This document shows positions 6,330-13,004 of a stretch of DNA of 13,004 bases, in pieces. The first letter of the stretch is position 1, and each line of letters opens with the position of its first letter. The position numbers and the translations under genes are program-made. Below the pieces are notes generated by a model, which saw only the letters and a list, made by a program, of their open reading frames with translations, was not told where the DNA came from and made no database searches. Source of the stretch: Methylococcaceae bacterium UBA662 (GTDB lineage: Bacteria; Pseudomonadota; Gammaproteobacteria; Methylococcales; Methylomonadaceae); NCBI GenBank assembly GCA_002299425.1, contig DBNW01000003.1:1-13004 (forward strand). The letters run 5' to 3'.

Positions 6330-7874
6330 ATGAAACAGCCATTAATCATTTTTGACACCACCTTGCGCGATGGCGAGCAAAGCCCTGGTGCCTCCATGAC
6401 CCGCGATGAAAAAGTCCGCATCGCCCGCGCCTTAGAACGGCTACGCGTGGATGTGATTGAGGCCGGTTTCCCGGCCGCCAGCCCCGGCGATTTTGAGGCC
6501 GTGCAAGCGGTGGCCAAGGCCATCAAGGACAGCACCGTGTGCGGCCTGGCCCGGGCTTTGGACCAGGACATCGACCGCGCCGGCACCGCACTGAAAGGCG
6601 CAGAGCGTTCCCGCATCCACACCTTCATCGCCACCTCGCCCATCCACATGCAGATGAAGCTGCACATGACCCCGGAGCAAGTCATTGACCATGCCGTGCG
6701 GGCCGTGAAACGGGCGCGGCAGTATACCGATGATGTGGAGTTTTCCCCCGAAGACGCCGGGCGTTCCGAAGAGGACTTCTTGTGCCGCATTTTGGAGGCG
6801 GTCATTGAGGCCGGGGCGCGAACGCTGAACATCCCCGACACCGTCGGCTATAGCGTCCCACAACAGTTCGGCAACACCATCGCCAATTTGATCGCCCGCA
6901 TCCCCAATTCTGACCGGGCCATTTTTTCCGTACATTGCCACAACGATTTGGGCCTGGCGGTGGCCAATTCCTTGGCGGCGGTGCTGAACGGGGCTAGGCA
7001 GGTGGAATGCACCATCAACGGGTTAGGCGAGCGCGCCGGCAATGCTTCGTTGGAAGAGGTGGTGATGGCGGTGCGTACCCGCCATGACGTGTTCCCGTGC
7101 GAGACCCGCATCGACACCCGGGAAATTTTGACCTGTTCCAAATTGGTTTCCACCATCACCGGTTTTCCGGTGCAGCCGAACAAAGCCATCGTCGGCGCCA
7201 ACGCCTTCGCCCATGAGTCCGGCATTCACCAGGATGGGGTGTTGAAAAGCCGCGAGACTTACGAAATCATGCGCGCCGAAGACATCGGCTGGTCGGCCAA
7301 CCGCATGGTGCTGGGCAAGCACTCGGGGCGCAACGCCTTCAAAAGCCGTATCGCCGAATTGGGCTTTGAATTTGCCTCGGAAGAGGAAATCAACGCAGCC
7401 TTCGCCCGTTTCAAAGAATTGGCCGACAAAAAACATGAGATTTTCGACGAGGACTTGCAGGCCATTATTTCTGAAAGCAGTGTTGAAGCCGAGGACGATG
7501 ACATCAAATTGATCGCCTTGAAAGTCTGTTCGGAAACCGGCGAGACGCCCCGCGCCAAAGTCACCTTGCGTATCGGCAACCAAGAAACCATCGGCACCGC
7601 CGAAGGCAGCGGCGTGGTCGACGCCACCTTGAAGGCCATCGAACAATTGGTGCAAACCGGTGCCACTCTGGCTTTGTACTCGGTCAACAACATCACCAAT
7701 GGCACCGACGCCCAGGGCGAAGTCACCGTGCGTTTGGAAAAATCAGGGCGCATCGTCAACGGCTTAGGGGCGGACACCGACATCGTGGTCGCCTCGGCCA
7801 AGGCTTATGTCAATGCCGTCAACAAGCTGCACAACCCGGAAAAGAGGTGGCATCCGCAAAAGGGGGAGGTTTGA
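6330..7874 (+). CDS. leuA: 2-isopropylmalate synthase
   Basis: LeuA condenses acetyl-CoA with 2-oxoisovalerate, the first committed step of leucine synthesis. The 514-residue product has the HMGL-like TIM-barrel catalytic domain at about 5-275. FDTTLRDGEQSPG (8-20) supplies metal-binding D14 and neighbouring R13; HCHNDLG supplies H202 and H204; GERAGN ends in N238. The HESGIHQDG segment (295-303) belongs to the linker region, and the C-terminal LeuA allosteric domain covers about 385-510, where leucine feedback would act. Length and motifs match 2-isopropylmalate synthase rather than homocitrate or citramalate synthases, although these relatives share the core. The start has GAGAG (6321-6325) 4 nt upstream. 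pssA lies upstream across a structured 200-bp gap; no ilv genes are present between them or in the window. Confidence 0.97.
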   Translation: MKQPLIIFDTTLRDGEQSPGASMTRDEKVRIARALERLRVDVIEAGFPAASPGDFEAVQAVAKAIKDSTVCGLARALDQDIDRAGTALKGAERSRIHTFIATSPIHMQMKLHMTPEQVIDHAVRAVKRARQYTDDVEFSPEDAGRSEEDFLCRILEAVIEAGARTLNIPDTVGYSVPQQFGNTIANLIARIPNSDRAIFSVHCHNDLGLAVANSLAAVLNGARQVECTINGLGERAGNASLEEVVMAVRTRHDVFPCETRIDTREILTCSKLVSTITGFPVQPNKAIVGANAFAHESGIHQDGVLKSRETYEIMRAEDIGWSANRMVLGKHSGRNAFKSRIAELGFEFASEEEINAAFARFKELADKKHEIFDEDLQAIISESSVEAEDDDIKLIALKVCSETGETPRAKVTLRIGNQETIGTAEGSGVVDATLKAIEQLVQTGATLALYSVNNITNGTDAQGEVTVRLEKSGRIVNGLGADTDIVVASAKAYVNAVNKLHNPEKRWHPQKGEV

Positions 7875-7923
7875 TCTTTGCGGGGCAACCCCTGCGCCTT
7901 GGCGACAACCGGCGAGGGCCATC

Positions 7924-7986
7924 ATGGTGAGCATGTTTGAAAGCGTCGTGCCGTTAACGCAAGCGTCTGCCGTAAATGGACAATAG
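7924..7986 (+). CDS. possible 20-codon upstream ORF overlapping the glycosylase start
   Basis: A good Shine-Dalgarno GAGGG (7914-7918) lies 5 nt before an ATG at 7924, opening a 20-codon frame that ends in TAG at 7984-7986. The stop is 6 nt beyond the ATG of the downstream uracil-DNA glycosylase, which itself has no Shine-Dalgarno and is preceded immediately by an in-frame TAA (7973-7975). The arrangement would allow translational coupling by reinitiation. The peptide has no recognisable family feature, and the frame is short enough to occur by chance. Confidence 0.25.
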   Translation: MVSMFESVVPLTQASAVNGQ

Positions 7987-8671
7987 CCGCCGGCAACAGT
8001 ATTTGCATGCCCTGGGCATTACCGTTTGGGAGCGCAGGCCATCTGCGGGGTCGGAAACGCTTGCAGGGGACGTTACGGCCACCCCCCAAGACAGCCAAAT
8101 CGGCACAGAACCCGATTCCTGGGAAAAACTGCAAGCCGAGGTCGCCGCCTGCCGGTTATGCCCGTTGTGCGAAACCCGTACCCAAACGGTTTTTGGCAGC
8201 GGCAATCCGCAGGCCGATTGGCTGTTTATCGGCGAAGGGCCGGGCCAGCATGAAGACGAACAGGGCCAGCCGTTTGTCGGCAACGCCGGTTTGCTGTTGA
8301 CGGAAATGATTAGGGCCGTGGGCCTGGAACGGGAAGCGGCGTTCATCACCAACATCGTCAAATGCCGGCCGCCTAACAACCGCGACCCGCACACGGATGA
8401 AATCGCCCGCTGCAACGGTTATTTGCGGCGGCAAATTGCCTTCATCCAACCGAAAATAATCCTTGCCGTAGGCCGCATCGCCGCGCAAACCCTGCTAAAT
8501 AGCGAGGCACCTTTGTCTCAGCTTCGGGGTAAGGTGCATTATTTTGCCAATACGCCGGTGGTCGTAGTTTACCATCCGGCTTATTTGTTGCGCTCGTTGC
8601 TGGAAAAACGCAAGGCTTGGCAAGACTTGCAACTGGCCCTACAAACCCTTGGGGAAGGAATGAGAGAATGA
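7976..8671 (+). CDS. uracil-DNA glycosylase, family 4 type (Fe-S)
   Basis: The enzyme removes uracil from DNA to start base-excision repair. The 231-residue product has the family-4/5 glycosylase layout: a [4Fe-4S] site from C59, C62, C130 and C146 (CRLC, KCRPP, ARCNGYL), the catalytic motif region GEGPGQHED at 86-94, FVGNAG at 100-105 and the HPAYLLR motif with H200. The GEGPG form with Glu, together with the linking KCRPPNNRDP segment, fits family 4. About 45 N-terminal residues of low complexity precede the domain, beginning with the SRRQQYLHALGI pattern common in proteobacterial homologues. The ATG at 7976 is forced by an in-frame stop directly upstream. Its end overlaps the rimI start (ATGA), so the two are likely co-translated. 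It is distinct from the E. coli Ung family. Confidence 0.92.
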   Translation: MDNSRRQQYLHALGITVWERRPSAGSETLAGDVTATPQDSQIGTEPDSWEKLQAEVAACRLCPLCETRTQTVFGSGNPQADWLFIGEGPGQHEDEQGQPFVGNAGLLLTEMIRAVGLEREAAFITNIVKCRPPNNRDPHTDEIARCNGYLRRQIAFIQPKIILAVGRIAAQTLLNSEAPLSQLRGKVHYFANTPVVVVYHPAYLLRSLLEKRKAWQDLQLALQTLGEGMRE

Positions 8672-9216
8672 ATGCGATGCGTGGTTTTTTATACCGACTC
8701 AAAAGCATGGTGACCTACGACGCTGACCGAGAGTTTTATGCCAAAGTTTTTCCCGGCTCGGTGGCCCGGCAGGATTTATGGTTATTCCGGCACATGACCC
8801 ATAACGATCTGGCTGATGTTTTGGCGATTGAAAAGCAAAATTATCCGTTCCCCTGGACGCAGGATGTGTTCACTGATTGTTTTCAGGCCGGCTATGGCTG
8901 TTGGGTTTGTGAAGAAATGGGGACTATCCTAGCCTACGGTTTAATGTCTATAGCCGTTGGCGAAGCGCACATCCTCAATATCTCGGTTGACCGCGCCCAG
9001 CAAGGCCAGGGCATAGGCCGCCAGATGCTGCAACACCTGATTGATAGTGCCCACGGGCGAGCAGAAACGGTGTTTCTGGAAGTGCGGCCTTCTAATTTGG
9101 TCGCCATTGCTCTGTATGAGAGCATGGGTTTTAATGAAGCTGGCCTGCGCAAAAATTATTACCCGGCCGAAAATGGCCGTGAAGACGCCCTGATGTTTGC
9201 TTTGCCGCTGTTTTAG
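8668..9216 (+). CDS. rimI: ribosomal protein S18-alanine N-acetyltransferase
   Basis: RimI acetylates the N-terminal alanine of ribosomal protein S18. The 182-residue product has a GNAT fold: NYPFPWT near the substrate site, the acetyl-CoA loop QQGQGIGRQML, LEVRPSN with the catalytic Glu position, ALYESMGF with the conserved Tyr, and the RimI-specific tail KNYYP...GREDALMF. The start at 8668 overlaps the glycosylase TGA (ATGA) and has GGGGAAGGAA (8651-8660) about 8 nt upstream. It gives an N-terminal extension of some 40 residues compared with the roughly 148-residue E. coli enzyme. An internal ATG at 8794 would give a core-length protein but has no Shine-Dalgarno, so I keep the long form. 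Neither tsaB nor another common rimI partner is adjacent; the glycosylase is its operon partner here. Confidence 0.9.
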   Translation: MNAMRGFLYRLKSMVTYDADREFYAKVFPGSVARQDLWLFRHMTHNDLADVLAIEKQNYPFPWTQDVFTDCFQAGYGCWVCEEMGTILAYGLMSIAVGEAHILNISVDRAQQGQGIGRQMLQHLIDSAHGRAETVFLEVRPSNLVAIALYESMGFNEAGLRKNYYPAENGREDALMFALPLF

Positions 9217-9270
9217 CGAGCAATGCTTCGTTGACCCGGATAGGCCCGATAATCCGACAGGTGATTCACC

Positions 9271-10869
9271 ATGAAAACACCCACAAACACCGTCAGACAA
9301 CCCAGCCCTGCCGATATCAGCATGATTCATCAGCACTTTCAAGCCGGCCAGTTGTGCTTAGCCGAAAGCCAGGCCCAGAGCTTATTGAATCAATACCCCA
9401 AAGCCATTGCGCTGTACAACCTGTTGGGCTTGTGCCAACAAGGGCAAGGCAAACTGGCCGAGGCGGCGGCCAGTTTCCGAAAAATGTTGGCCTTGGAACC
9501 GTCCATCGCCGAAATTCATTGCAACTTGGCCAGTATTTTGGCCCAGCTTAACGACAGCAAGGCGGCAGTGGCCAGTTACCGCAAGGCGTTGCGGCTCAAA
9601 CCTGATTTAACCGTGGCGCATTTTAATGTGGGTGCATTGCTGCAACAACACGGCTTGTCGGCGCAAGCCGCCGACCATTACCAGCAGGCAGTGACACAGC
9701 AGCCCGGTTTTTTTCAAGCCTGGGCGAACTGGGGCACGCTGTTGCAACAGAGCGGCAAATTGGCCGCCGCCGAGGCGTGTTACCGCAAGGCGCTGGCACT
9801 CAATGCCGATGCTCAAGGCTATCTTAACTTAGGGACGGTCTTGTACGGCCAAGGCCAACACCAAGAAGCCGTCCAAGCCTTTCGCGAGGCCGTCCGCCTA
9901 GACCCGCACTGCGCCGATGCCTGGAACAGCTTGGGCGAGACCCTGCGCGACCAAGGCCAAATGGACGAAGCGGTGCGCTGTTACCGACACGCCTTGGCCG
10001 TCAGCCCTAAACACGGCCGCGCCAATTACAATGTGGGTGAATTTTATTGTCTGACCGGGAAGTTGGAAGCCGCTGTGCCGTATTTCAATGCCGCAGAGTT
10101 TGCCGATGCCAAAGAACGGGTACTGCAATGCCTGTACAAAACCAAACAGTTTGCTGCCTTCAAACAGCAGCTTGAAGTTTTTGTAGCGCAAAAACGGCAT
10201 AATTCCGTTTTGCTGGGGACGTTATCGGCGCATTATGCCCTCAATTTCCAGCAAAATAACCCCTATCGTTTTTGTAAATCACCGCTCGATTATGTCCAAC
10301 ACACCTGTATCGACGAACTGGCCGATCCAGACAGCCCATTGTTGCGGGCATTGTTGGAGAATATCAACAATTTGGCGATTGCCGAACGCCGACAAGGACG
10401 GCTGTATTACGGCAGCCAATCGGCGGGCAATTTATTGCAACGTTCCGAGCCGTCGTTGCAAAAACTGGCGGCGTTGATCCGCGCCAAGGTTACAGCCTAC
10501 CGCGCGCATTTTGCCGACAGCGATGACGACTTTATCCGCCTGTTTCCTAAGCAACTGGAATTTGCCAGCTCTTGGTATTTGCGTATGCAACAAGGCGGCT
10601 ATTTGACCTCGCATATCCATGAAGAAGGCTGGATTTCCGGCTGCGTGTACCTGCAAGTGCCGGACCAACAAGGCCAGCATGAAGGCAGTTTTGAATACGG
10701 TCTCGATGGCGACGATTACCCGCGTCTGCATGACGGCTTCCCCAGCCACATTCTCGACCAGGCGGTCGGGGACCTCGTATTGTTCCCCTCCTCGGTGTTT
10801 CACCGCACCCTGCCATTTCATTCCGAGCAAGAGCGGGTGTGCGTAGCCTTTGATATTAAGCCAGGCTAA
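9271..10869 (+). CDS. TPR-repeat protein fused to a putative 2OG-Fe(II) oxygenase
   Basis: The specific function is not known. The 532-residue product begins with about seven tetratricopeptide repeats (residues 45-280), each with the usual small-residue and Pro spacing, such as ASFRKMLALEPS, ASYRKALRLKPD, CYRKALALNA and AFREAVRLDPH. A linker of unclear fold (about 281-425) leads to a C-terminal double-stranded beta-helix region resembling the 2OG-FeII_Oxy_5 family. That region has SHIHEEGWISGCVYL with H448 and H450 as candidate first metal ligands (E452 would complete an HxE pattern), GDLVLFPSSVFHRT with H511 as the distal His, and R522 as a candidate 2-oxoglutarate contact. No signal peptide is seen, so a cytoplasmic location is expected. 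AGGTG lies 8 nt before the ATG. It follows rimI by 54 nt and may be its co-transcribed partner. Substrate could be a protein recognised by the TPRs; this is inference. Confidence 0.82.
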   Translation: MKTPTNTVRQPSPADISMIHQHFQAGQLCLAESQAQSLLNQYPKAIALYNLLGLCQQGQGKLAEAAASFRKMLALEPSIAEIHCNLASILAQLNDSKAAVASYRKALRLKPDLTVAHFNVGALLQQHGLSAQAADHYQQAVTQQPGFFQAWANWGTLLQQSGKLAAAEACYRKALALNADAQGYLNLGTVLYGQGQHQEAVQAFREAVRLDPHCADAWNSLGETLRDQGQMDEAVRCYRHALAVSPKHGRANYNVGEFYCLTGKLEAAVPYFNAAEFADAKERVLQCLYKTKQFAAFKQQLEVFVAQKRHNSVLLGTLSAHYALNFQQNNPYRFCKSPLDYVQHTCIDELADPDSPLLRALLENINNLAIAERRQGRLYYGSQSAGNLLQRSEPSLQKLAALIRAKVTAYRAHFADSDDDFIRLFPKQLEFASSWYLRMQQGGYLTSHIHEEGWISGCVYLQVPDQQGQHEGSFEYGLDGDDYPRLHDGFPSHILDQAVGDLVLFPSSVFHRTLPFHSEQERVCVAFDIKPG

Positions 10870-11039
10870 GTTTTTAATGCCTGTGCACAGCCCGTTCTTG
10901 TGTTGCAGGCTGTTGCGGACGGTCAACGCAGGGATCACAAGGCCTTGGCGCGAACCGGTTTTCTGGCAGCCCGTGTCAACCAGCCTTAGGCGAATGCTAC
11001 AAACCTGACCATAAATTGGCCTCTAAAAACCGGTCAATC

Positions 11040-11048
11040 TGTTACAAT
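11040..11048 (+). promoter_or_regulatory. extended -10 promoter
   Basis: TGTTACAAT is an extended -10 element (TGN followed by TACAAT, five of six consensus bases). No good -35 lies at 17 nt; TTGGCC (11016-11021) is 21 nt away. A transcript would begin near 11055, about 185 nt before lepA. It would run straight into the terminator hairpin at 11070. Confidence 0.5.
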
Positions 11049-11053
11049 GCAGG

Positions 11054-11117
11054 GCATTTTATGCGCTGTGCGGGCACTGCTCATCAAGCACTGCCCGCTG
11101 CGGTTTTTGGTGTTTTT
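11054..11117 (+). ncRNA. candidate short RNA or prematurely terminated lepA leader
   Basis: The stretch from the expected transcription start (about 11054-11056) to the second T-run is about 64 nt and is nearly all terminator hairpin. It could be a small stand-alone RNA, or the aborted form of a lepA leader. No known RNA family was recognised and the 5' end is only inferred from the -10 element, so confidence is low. Confidence 0.25.
11070..11117 (+). terminator. strong intrinsic terminator upstream of lepA
   Basis: GCGGGCA (11070-11076) pairs with TGCCCGC (11092-11098). After a C-C mismatch, TGCT (11078-11081) pairs with AGCA (11087-11090) around the loop CATCA. Two T5 runs follow at 11104-11108 and 11113-11117. 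It may end transcription from the oxygenase gene, but it also lies directly downstream of a promoter-like element. The three-nucleotide CGC/GCG flank can extend the stem. Confidence 0.7.
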
Positions 11118-11238
11118 AAGGCAGTAACCGCAGGCGGGCGGGTTATGCAACCCTGCCGCTAACAACCCAATGCGTCTTTTTGCAGTGCATCAGCCCGGAT
11201 GCAGGCGGGACCCTCAACCTTAATGGCAGAAAACATCA

Positions 11239-13004
11239 GTGGATTTGCAGCACATCAGAAACTTTTCCATCATTGCCCATATCGACCACGGCAAATCAAC
11301 CTTAGCGGACCGTTTCATTCAAATCTGCGGCGGCCTGAGCGAGCGCGAAATGTCGGCGCAAGTGCTGGACTCGATGGATATCGAACGCGAGCGCGGCATT
11401 ACCATCAAAGCCCAAAGCGTGACTTTAGAATACCAAGCCGAGAACGGCGAAACCTACCAGCTCAATTTTATCGACACCCCCGGTCATGTCGATTTTTCCT
11501 ACGAAGTGTCGCGTTCCCTGGCCGCGTGCGAGGGTGCGTTGCTGGTGGTTGATGCCGCCCAAGGCGTGGAAGCGCAATCGGTCGCCAATTGCTACACGGC
11601 GATCGAGCAAGGGCTGGAGGTGGTGCCGGTGCTGAACAAAATCGACTTGCCCTCGGCGGAGCCGGAGCGGGTGCAAACCGAAATCGAGGAAGTCATCGGC
11701 ATACCCGCCGACGAAGCCTTGAAAATTAGTGCCAAGACCGGCCTCGGTGTTAGGGATGTGTTGGAGCAATTGGTGCGCAAAATACCGCCGCCGCAAGGCC
11801 GTGTGGACGGCCCCTTACAGGCCTTGATCATCGATTCCTGGTTTGACAGCTACCTGGGCGTGGTGTCGTTAATCCGCATCGTCCACGGCAGCATCCGGCG
11901 CAAGCAAAAGATCACCATTATGTCCACCGGACGCTCGTTTTTAGCCGAAAAAGTCGGTGTCTTCACGCCAAAACGCTTGGAAAAAGACCTGCTGAACACC
12001 GGCGAAGTGGGTTTTCTGGTCGCCGGCATTAAAGACATTTTTGGTGCCCCGGTCGGCGACACCATCACTTGGACCGACAAACCGGCGCAGCAACCGTTAA
12101 GTGGTTTCCAACGGGTGCAGCCTCGGGTGTTCGCCGGATTGTACCCGGTCAGTTCTGACCACTACGAAGAATTGCGCGAAGCCCTGAACAAGCTCAACTT
12201 AAACGACGCCGCCCTGCAATTCGAACCGGAGACCTCGCAAGCCCTAGGCTTTGGTTTCCGTTGCGGCTTTTTGGGCATGTTGCACATGGAGATCGTGCAA
12301 GAGCGGCTGGAGCGCGAATACGATGTCGATTTGATCACCACCGCGCCCACCGTGATCTACGAAGTCATCACCCACACCGGCGAGGTGCTACGGGTGGACA
12401 ACCCGGCTAAACTGCCAGACACGGGTACGATCCAGGAAGTGCGCGAGCCTATCATCCGCGCCAACGTGCTGGTGCCAGAGGCTTATTTGGGCGGAGTAAT
12501 TGCCCTGTGCATCGAAAAGCGCGGCGTGCAAAAAGACATGCAGTTTGTCGGCAGGCAGGTGTCCTTGCAGTACGAAATGCCTTTAAGCGAGGTGGTGCTG
12601 GATTTTTTCGACCGTTTAAAATCGGTTAGCCGTGGCTTCGCCTCGTTCGATTATGAATTTTTGCGCTTCCAGCCCGCCGATTTGGTAAAGCTGGACGTAC
12701 TGATCAACGGCGACAAGGTGGACGCTCTGTCTCTCATCGTCCACAAAGAGATGAGCCAGAACCGTGGTCGCGATCTGGTAGAAAAAATGCAGAGCCTAAT
12801 CCCTAAGCAAATGTACGAAGTCGCCATACAAGCGGCCATTGGCTCGAAGGTGATTGCCCGCTCCACAGTTAAAGCCATGCGTAAAAATGTTATCGCCAAA
12901 TGCTATGGCGGCGATATTAGCCGCAAGAAAAAGCTGCTGGAAAAACAAAAAGCGGGCAAAAAACGCATGAAACAGATTGGCTCGGTCGAGGTGCCGCAAG
13001 AGGC
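11239..13004 (+). CDS. lepA: elongation factor 4 (LepA), 3' end cut off
   Basis: LepA is a ribosome-associated translational GTPase. The frame from 11239 is open to the right edge, giving 588 residues of an expected 597-600. The GTPase motifs are intact: AHIDHGKST at 13-21 (G1), DTPGHVDF at 79-86 (G3), NKID at 133-136 (G4) and SAK at 164-166 (G5). The LepA-specific C-terminal domain is present, ending in the KKRMKQIGSVEVPQEA stretch near the normal C-terminus. The start is the GTG at 11239 because an in-frame TAA (11221-11223) closes the frame upstream and MDLQHIRNFSIIAHIDHGK matches the usual N-terminus. A TTG at 11245 is a less likely choice. No Shine-Dalgarno is apparent before the GTG, which suggests low or structure-dependent initiation. 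lepB commonly follows but is outside the window. Confidence 0.97.
   Translation, partial: MDLQHIRNFSIIAHIDHGKSTLADRFIQICGGLSEREMSAQVLDSMDIERERGITIKAQSVTLEYQAENGETYQLNFIDTPGHVDFSYEVSRSLAACEGALLVVDAAQGVEAQSVANCYTAIEQGLEVVPVLNKIDLPSAEPERVQTEIEEVIGIPADEALKISAKTGLGVRDVLEQLVRKIPPPQGRVDGPLQALIIDSWFDSYLGVVSLIRIVHGSIRRKQKITIMSTGRSFLAEKVGVFTPKRLEKDLLNTGEVGFLVAGIKDIFGAPVGDTITWTDKPAQQPLSGFQRVQPRVFAGLYPVSSDHYEELREALNKLNLNDAALQFEPETSQALGFGFRCGFLGMLHMEIVQERLEREYDVDLITTAPTVIYEVITHTGEVLRVDNPAKLPDTGTIQEVREPIIRANVLVPEAYLGGVIALCIEKRGVQKDMQFVGRQVSLQYEMPLSEVVLDFFDRLKSVSRGFASFDYEFLRFQPADLVKLDVLINGDKVDALSLIVHKEMSQNRGRDLVEKMQSLIPKQMYEVAIQAAIGSKVIARSTVKAMRKNVIAKCYGGDISRKKKLLEKQKAGKKRMKQIGSVEVPQE

Larger units (their letters stand above)
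10870..11238. other. non-coding gap between the oxygenase gene and lepA
   Basis: I see no gene in these 369 bases. They contain an imperfect hairpin (10879-10910, no T-tract), an extended -10 promoter (11040-11048), a strong intrinsic terminator (11070-11117), a bulged GC hairpin (11134-11159), a T5 run (11177-11181) and a small perfect hairpin TGCATC-AGCCCG-GATGCA (11186-11203). The last lies about 35 nt before the lepA GTG. The region is unusually rich in secondary structure for a simple spacer. Confidence 0.6.

Noticed and set aside
6170..6841. 223-codon open frame on the minus strand over the leuA start
   Set aside because: It is antisense to well-supported leuA coding sequence, has low-complexity Ser/Arg/Met-rich composition and no recognisable domain; typical of shadow frames in GC-rich genes.
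7023..7655. 210-codon open frame on the minus strand inside leuA
   Set aside because: It mirrors leuA codon structure, shows no domain and has no ribosome-binding context; treated as a shadow.
7880..7895. Hairpin GGGG-CAA-CCCC just after leuA as an intrinsic terminator
   Set aside because: It has a 3-nt loop and a short stem with no T-tract after it, so it does not meet terminator criteria; it might still be a minor structure.
10879..10910. Hairpin after the oxygenase gene as a terminator
   Set aside because: The stem is imperfect with wobble pairs and a bulge, and no T-tract follows.
11199..11552. 117-codon + strand frame over the lepA start
   Set aside because: It is out of frame with the intact LepA GTPase domain and has no family features.
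1..13004. A defence island, phage, CRISPR, biosynthetic cluster or other novel multi-gene system
   Set aside because: Every gene except the TPR-oxygenase fusion is a recognised housekeeping gene. No transposase, integrase, toxin-antitoxin pair, CRISPR-like spaced repeat or foreign-looking block was seen.

Overview
The window looks like ordinary chromosome from a moderately GC-rich gammaproteobacterium. The evidence is the sdhCDAB-sdhE order with SdhE directly after SdhB, the guaA-tadA pair, RimI with gammaproteobacterial motifs, and pssA next to leuA. The protein styles and the TPR/2-oxoglutarate-oxygenase fusion would fit a methanotroph-like lineage such as Methylococcales, but that is an inference from remembered family resemblance, not a database result. 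All thirteen protein genes I support are on the + strand. I see no tRNA, rRNA, CRISPR array, transposase, integrase or phage gene.

Layout: (1) the 3' part of guaA (GMP synthetase) overlaps tadA (tRNA adenosine deaminase). (2) A 413-bp gap carries a weak terminator, a cluster of GTTA/GTAA elements and a candidate -10 box. (3) A tightly packed sdhC-sdhD-sdhA-sdhB-sdhE operon encodes succinate dehydrogenase (respiratory complex II) and its flavinylation factor, with TGATG overlaps at both ends of sdhB. (4) A 263-bp gap contains hairpins and a repeat-like palindrome. (5) pssA (phosphatidylserine synthase) is followed, across a 200-bp structured leader, by leuA (2-isopropylmalate synthase). (6) A family-4-type uracil-DNA glycosylase overlaps rimI by ATGA, and a 532-residue TPR/2OG-Fe(II) oxygenase fusion follows. 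(7) A 369-bp gap holds an extended -10 promoter immediately followed by a strong intrinsic terminator and two more hairpins. (8) lepA (elongation factor 4) starts at a GTG and runs off the right edge about a dozen codons before its expected end.

The genes cover central functions: purine nucleotide synthesis, tRNA modification, TCA cycle/respiration, phospholipid and leucine synthesis, DNA repair, ribosomal protein acetylation and translation. I did not find convincing evidence of a new multi-gene system. The points most worth a second look are the non-coding gaps (the possible short RNA or premature-termination leader before lepA, the leuA leader, and the GTTA/GTAA array before sdhC) and the unassigned TPR-oxygenase gene.
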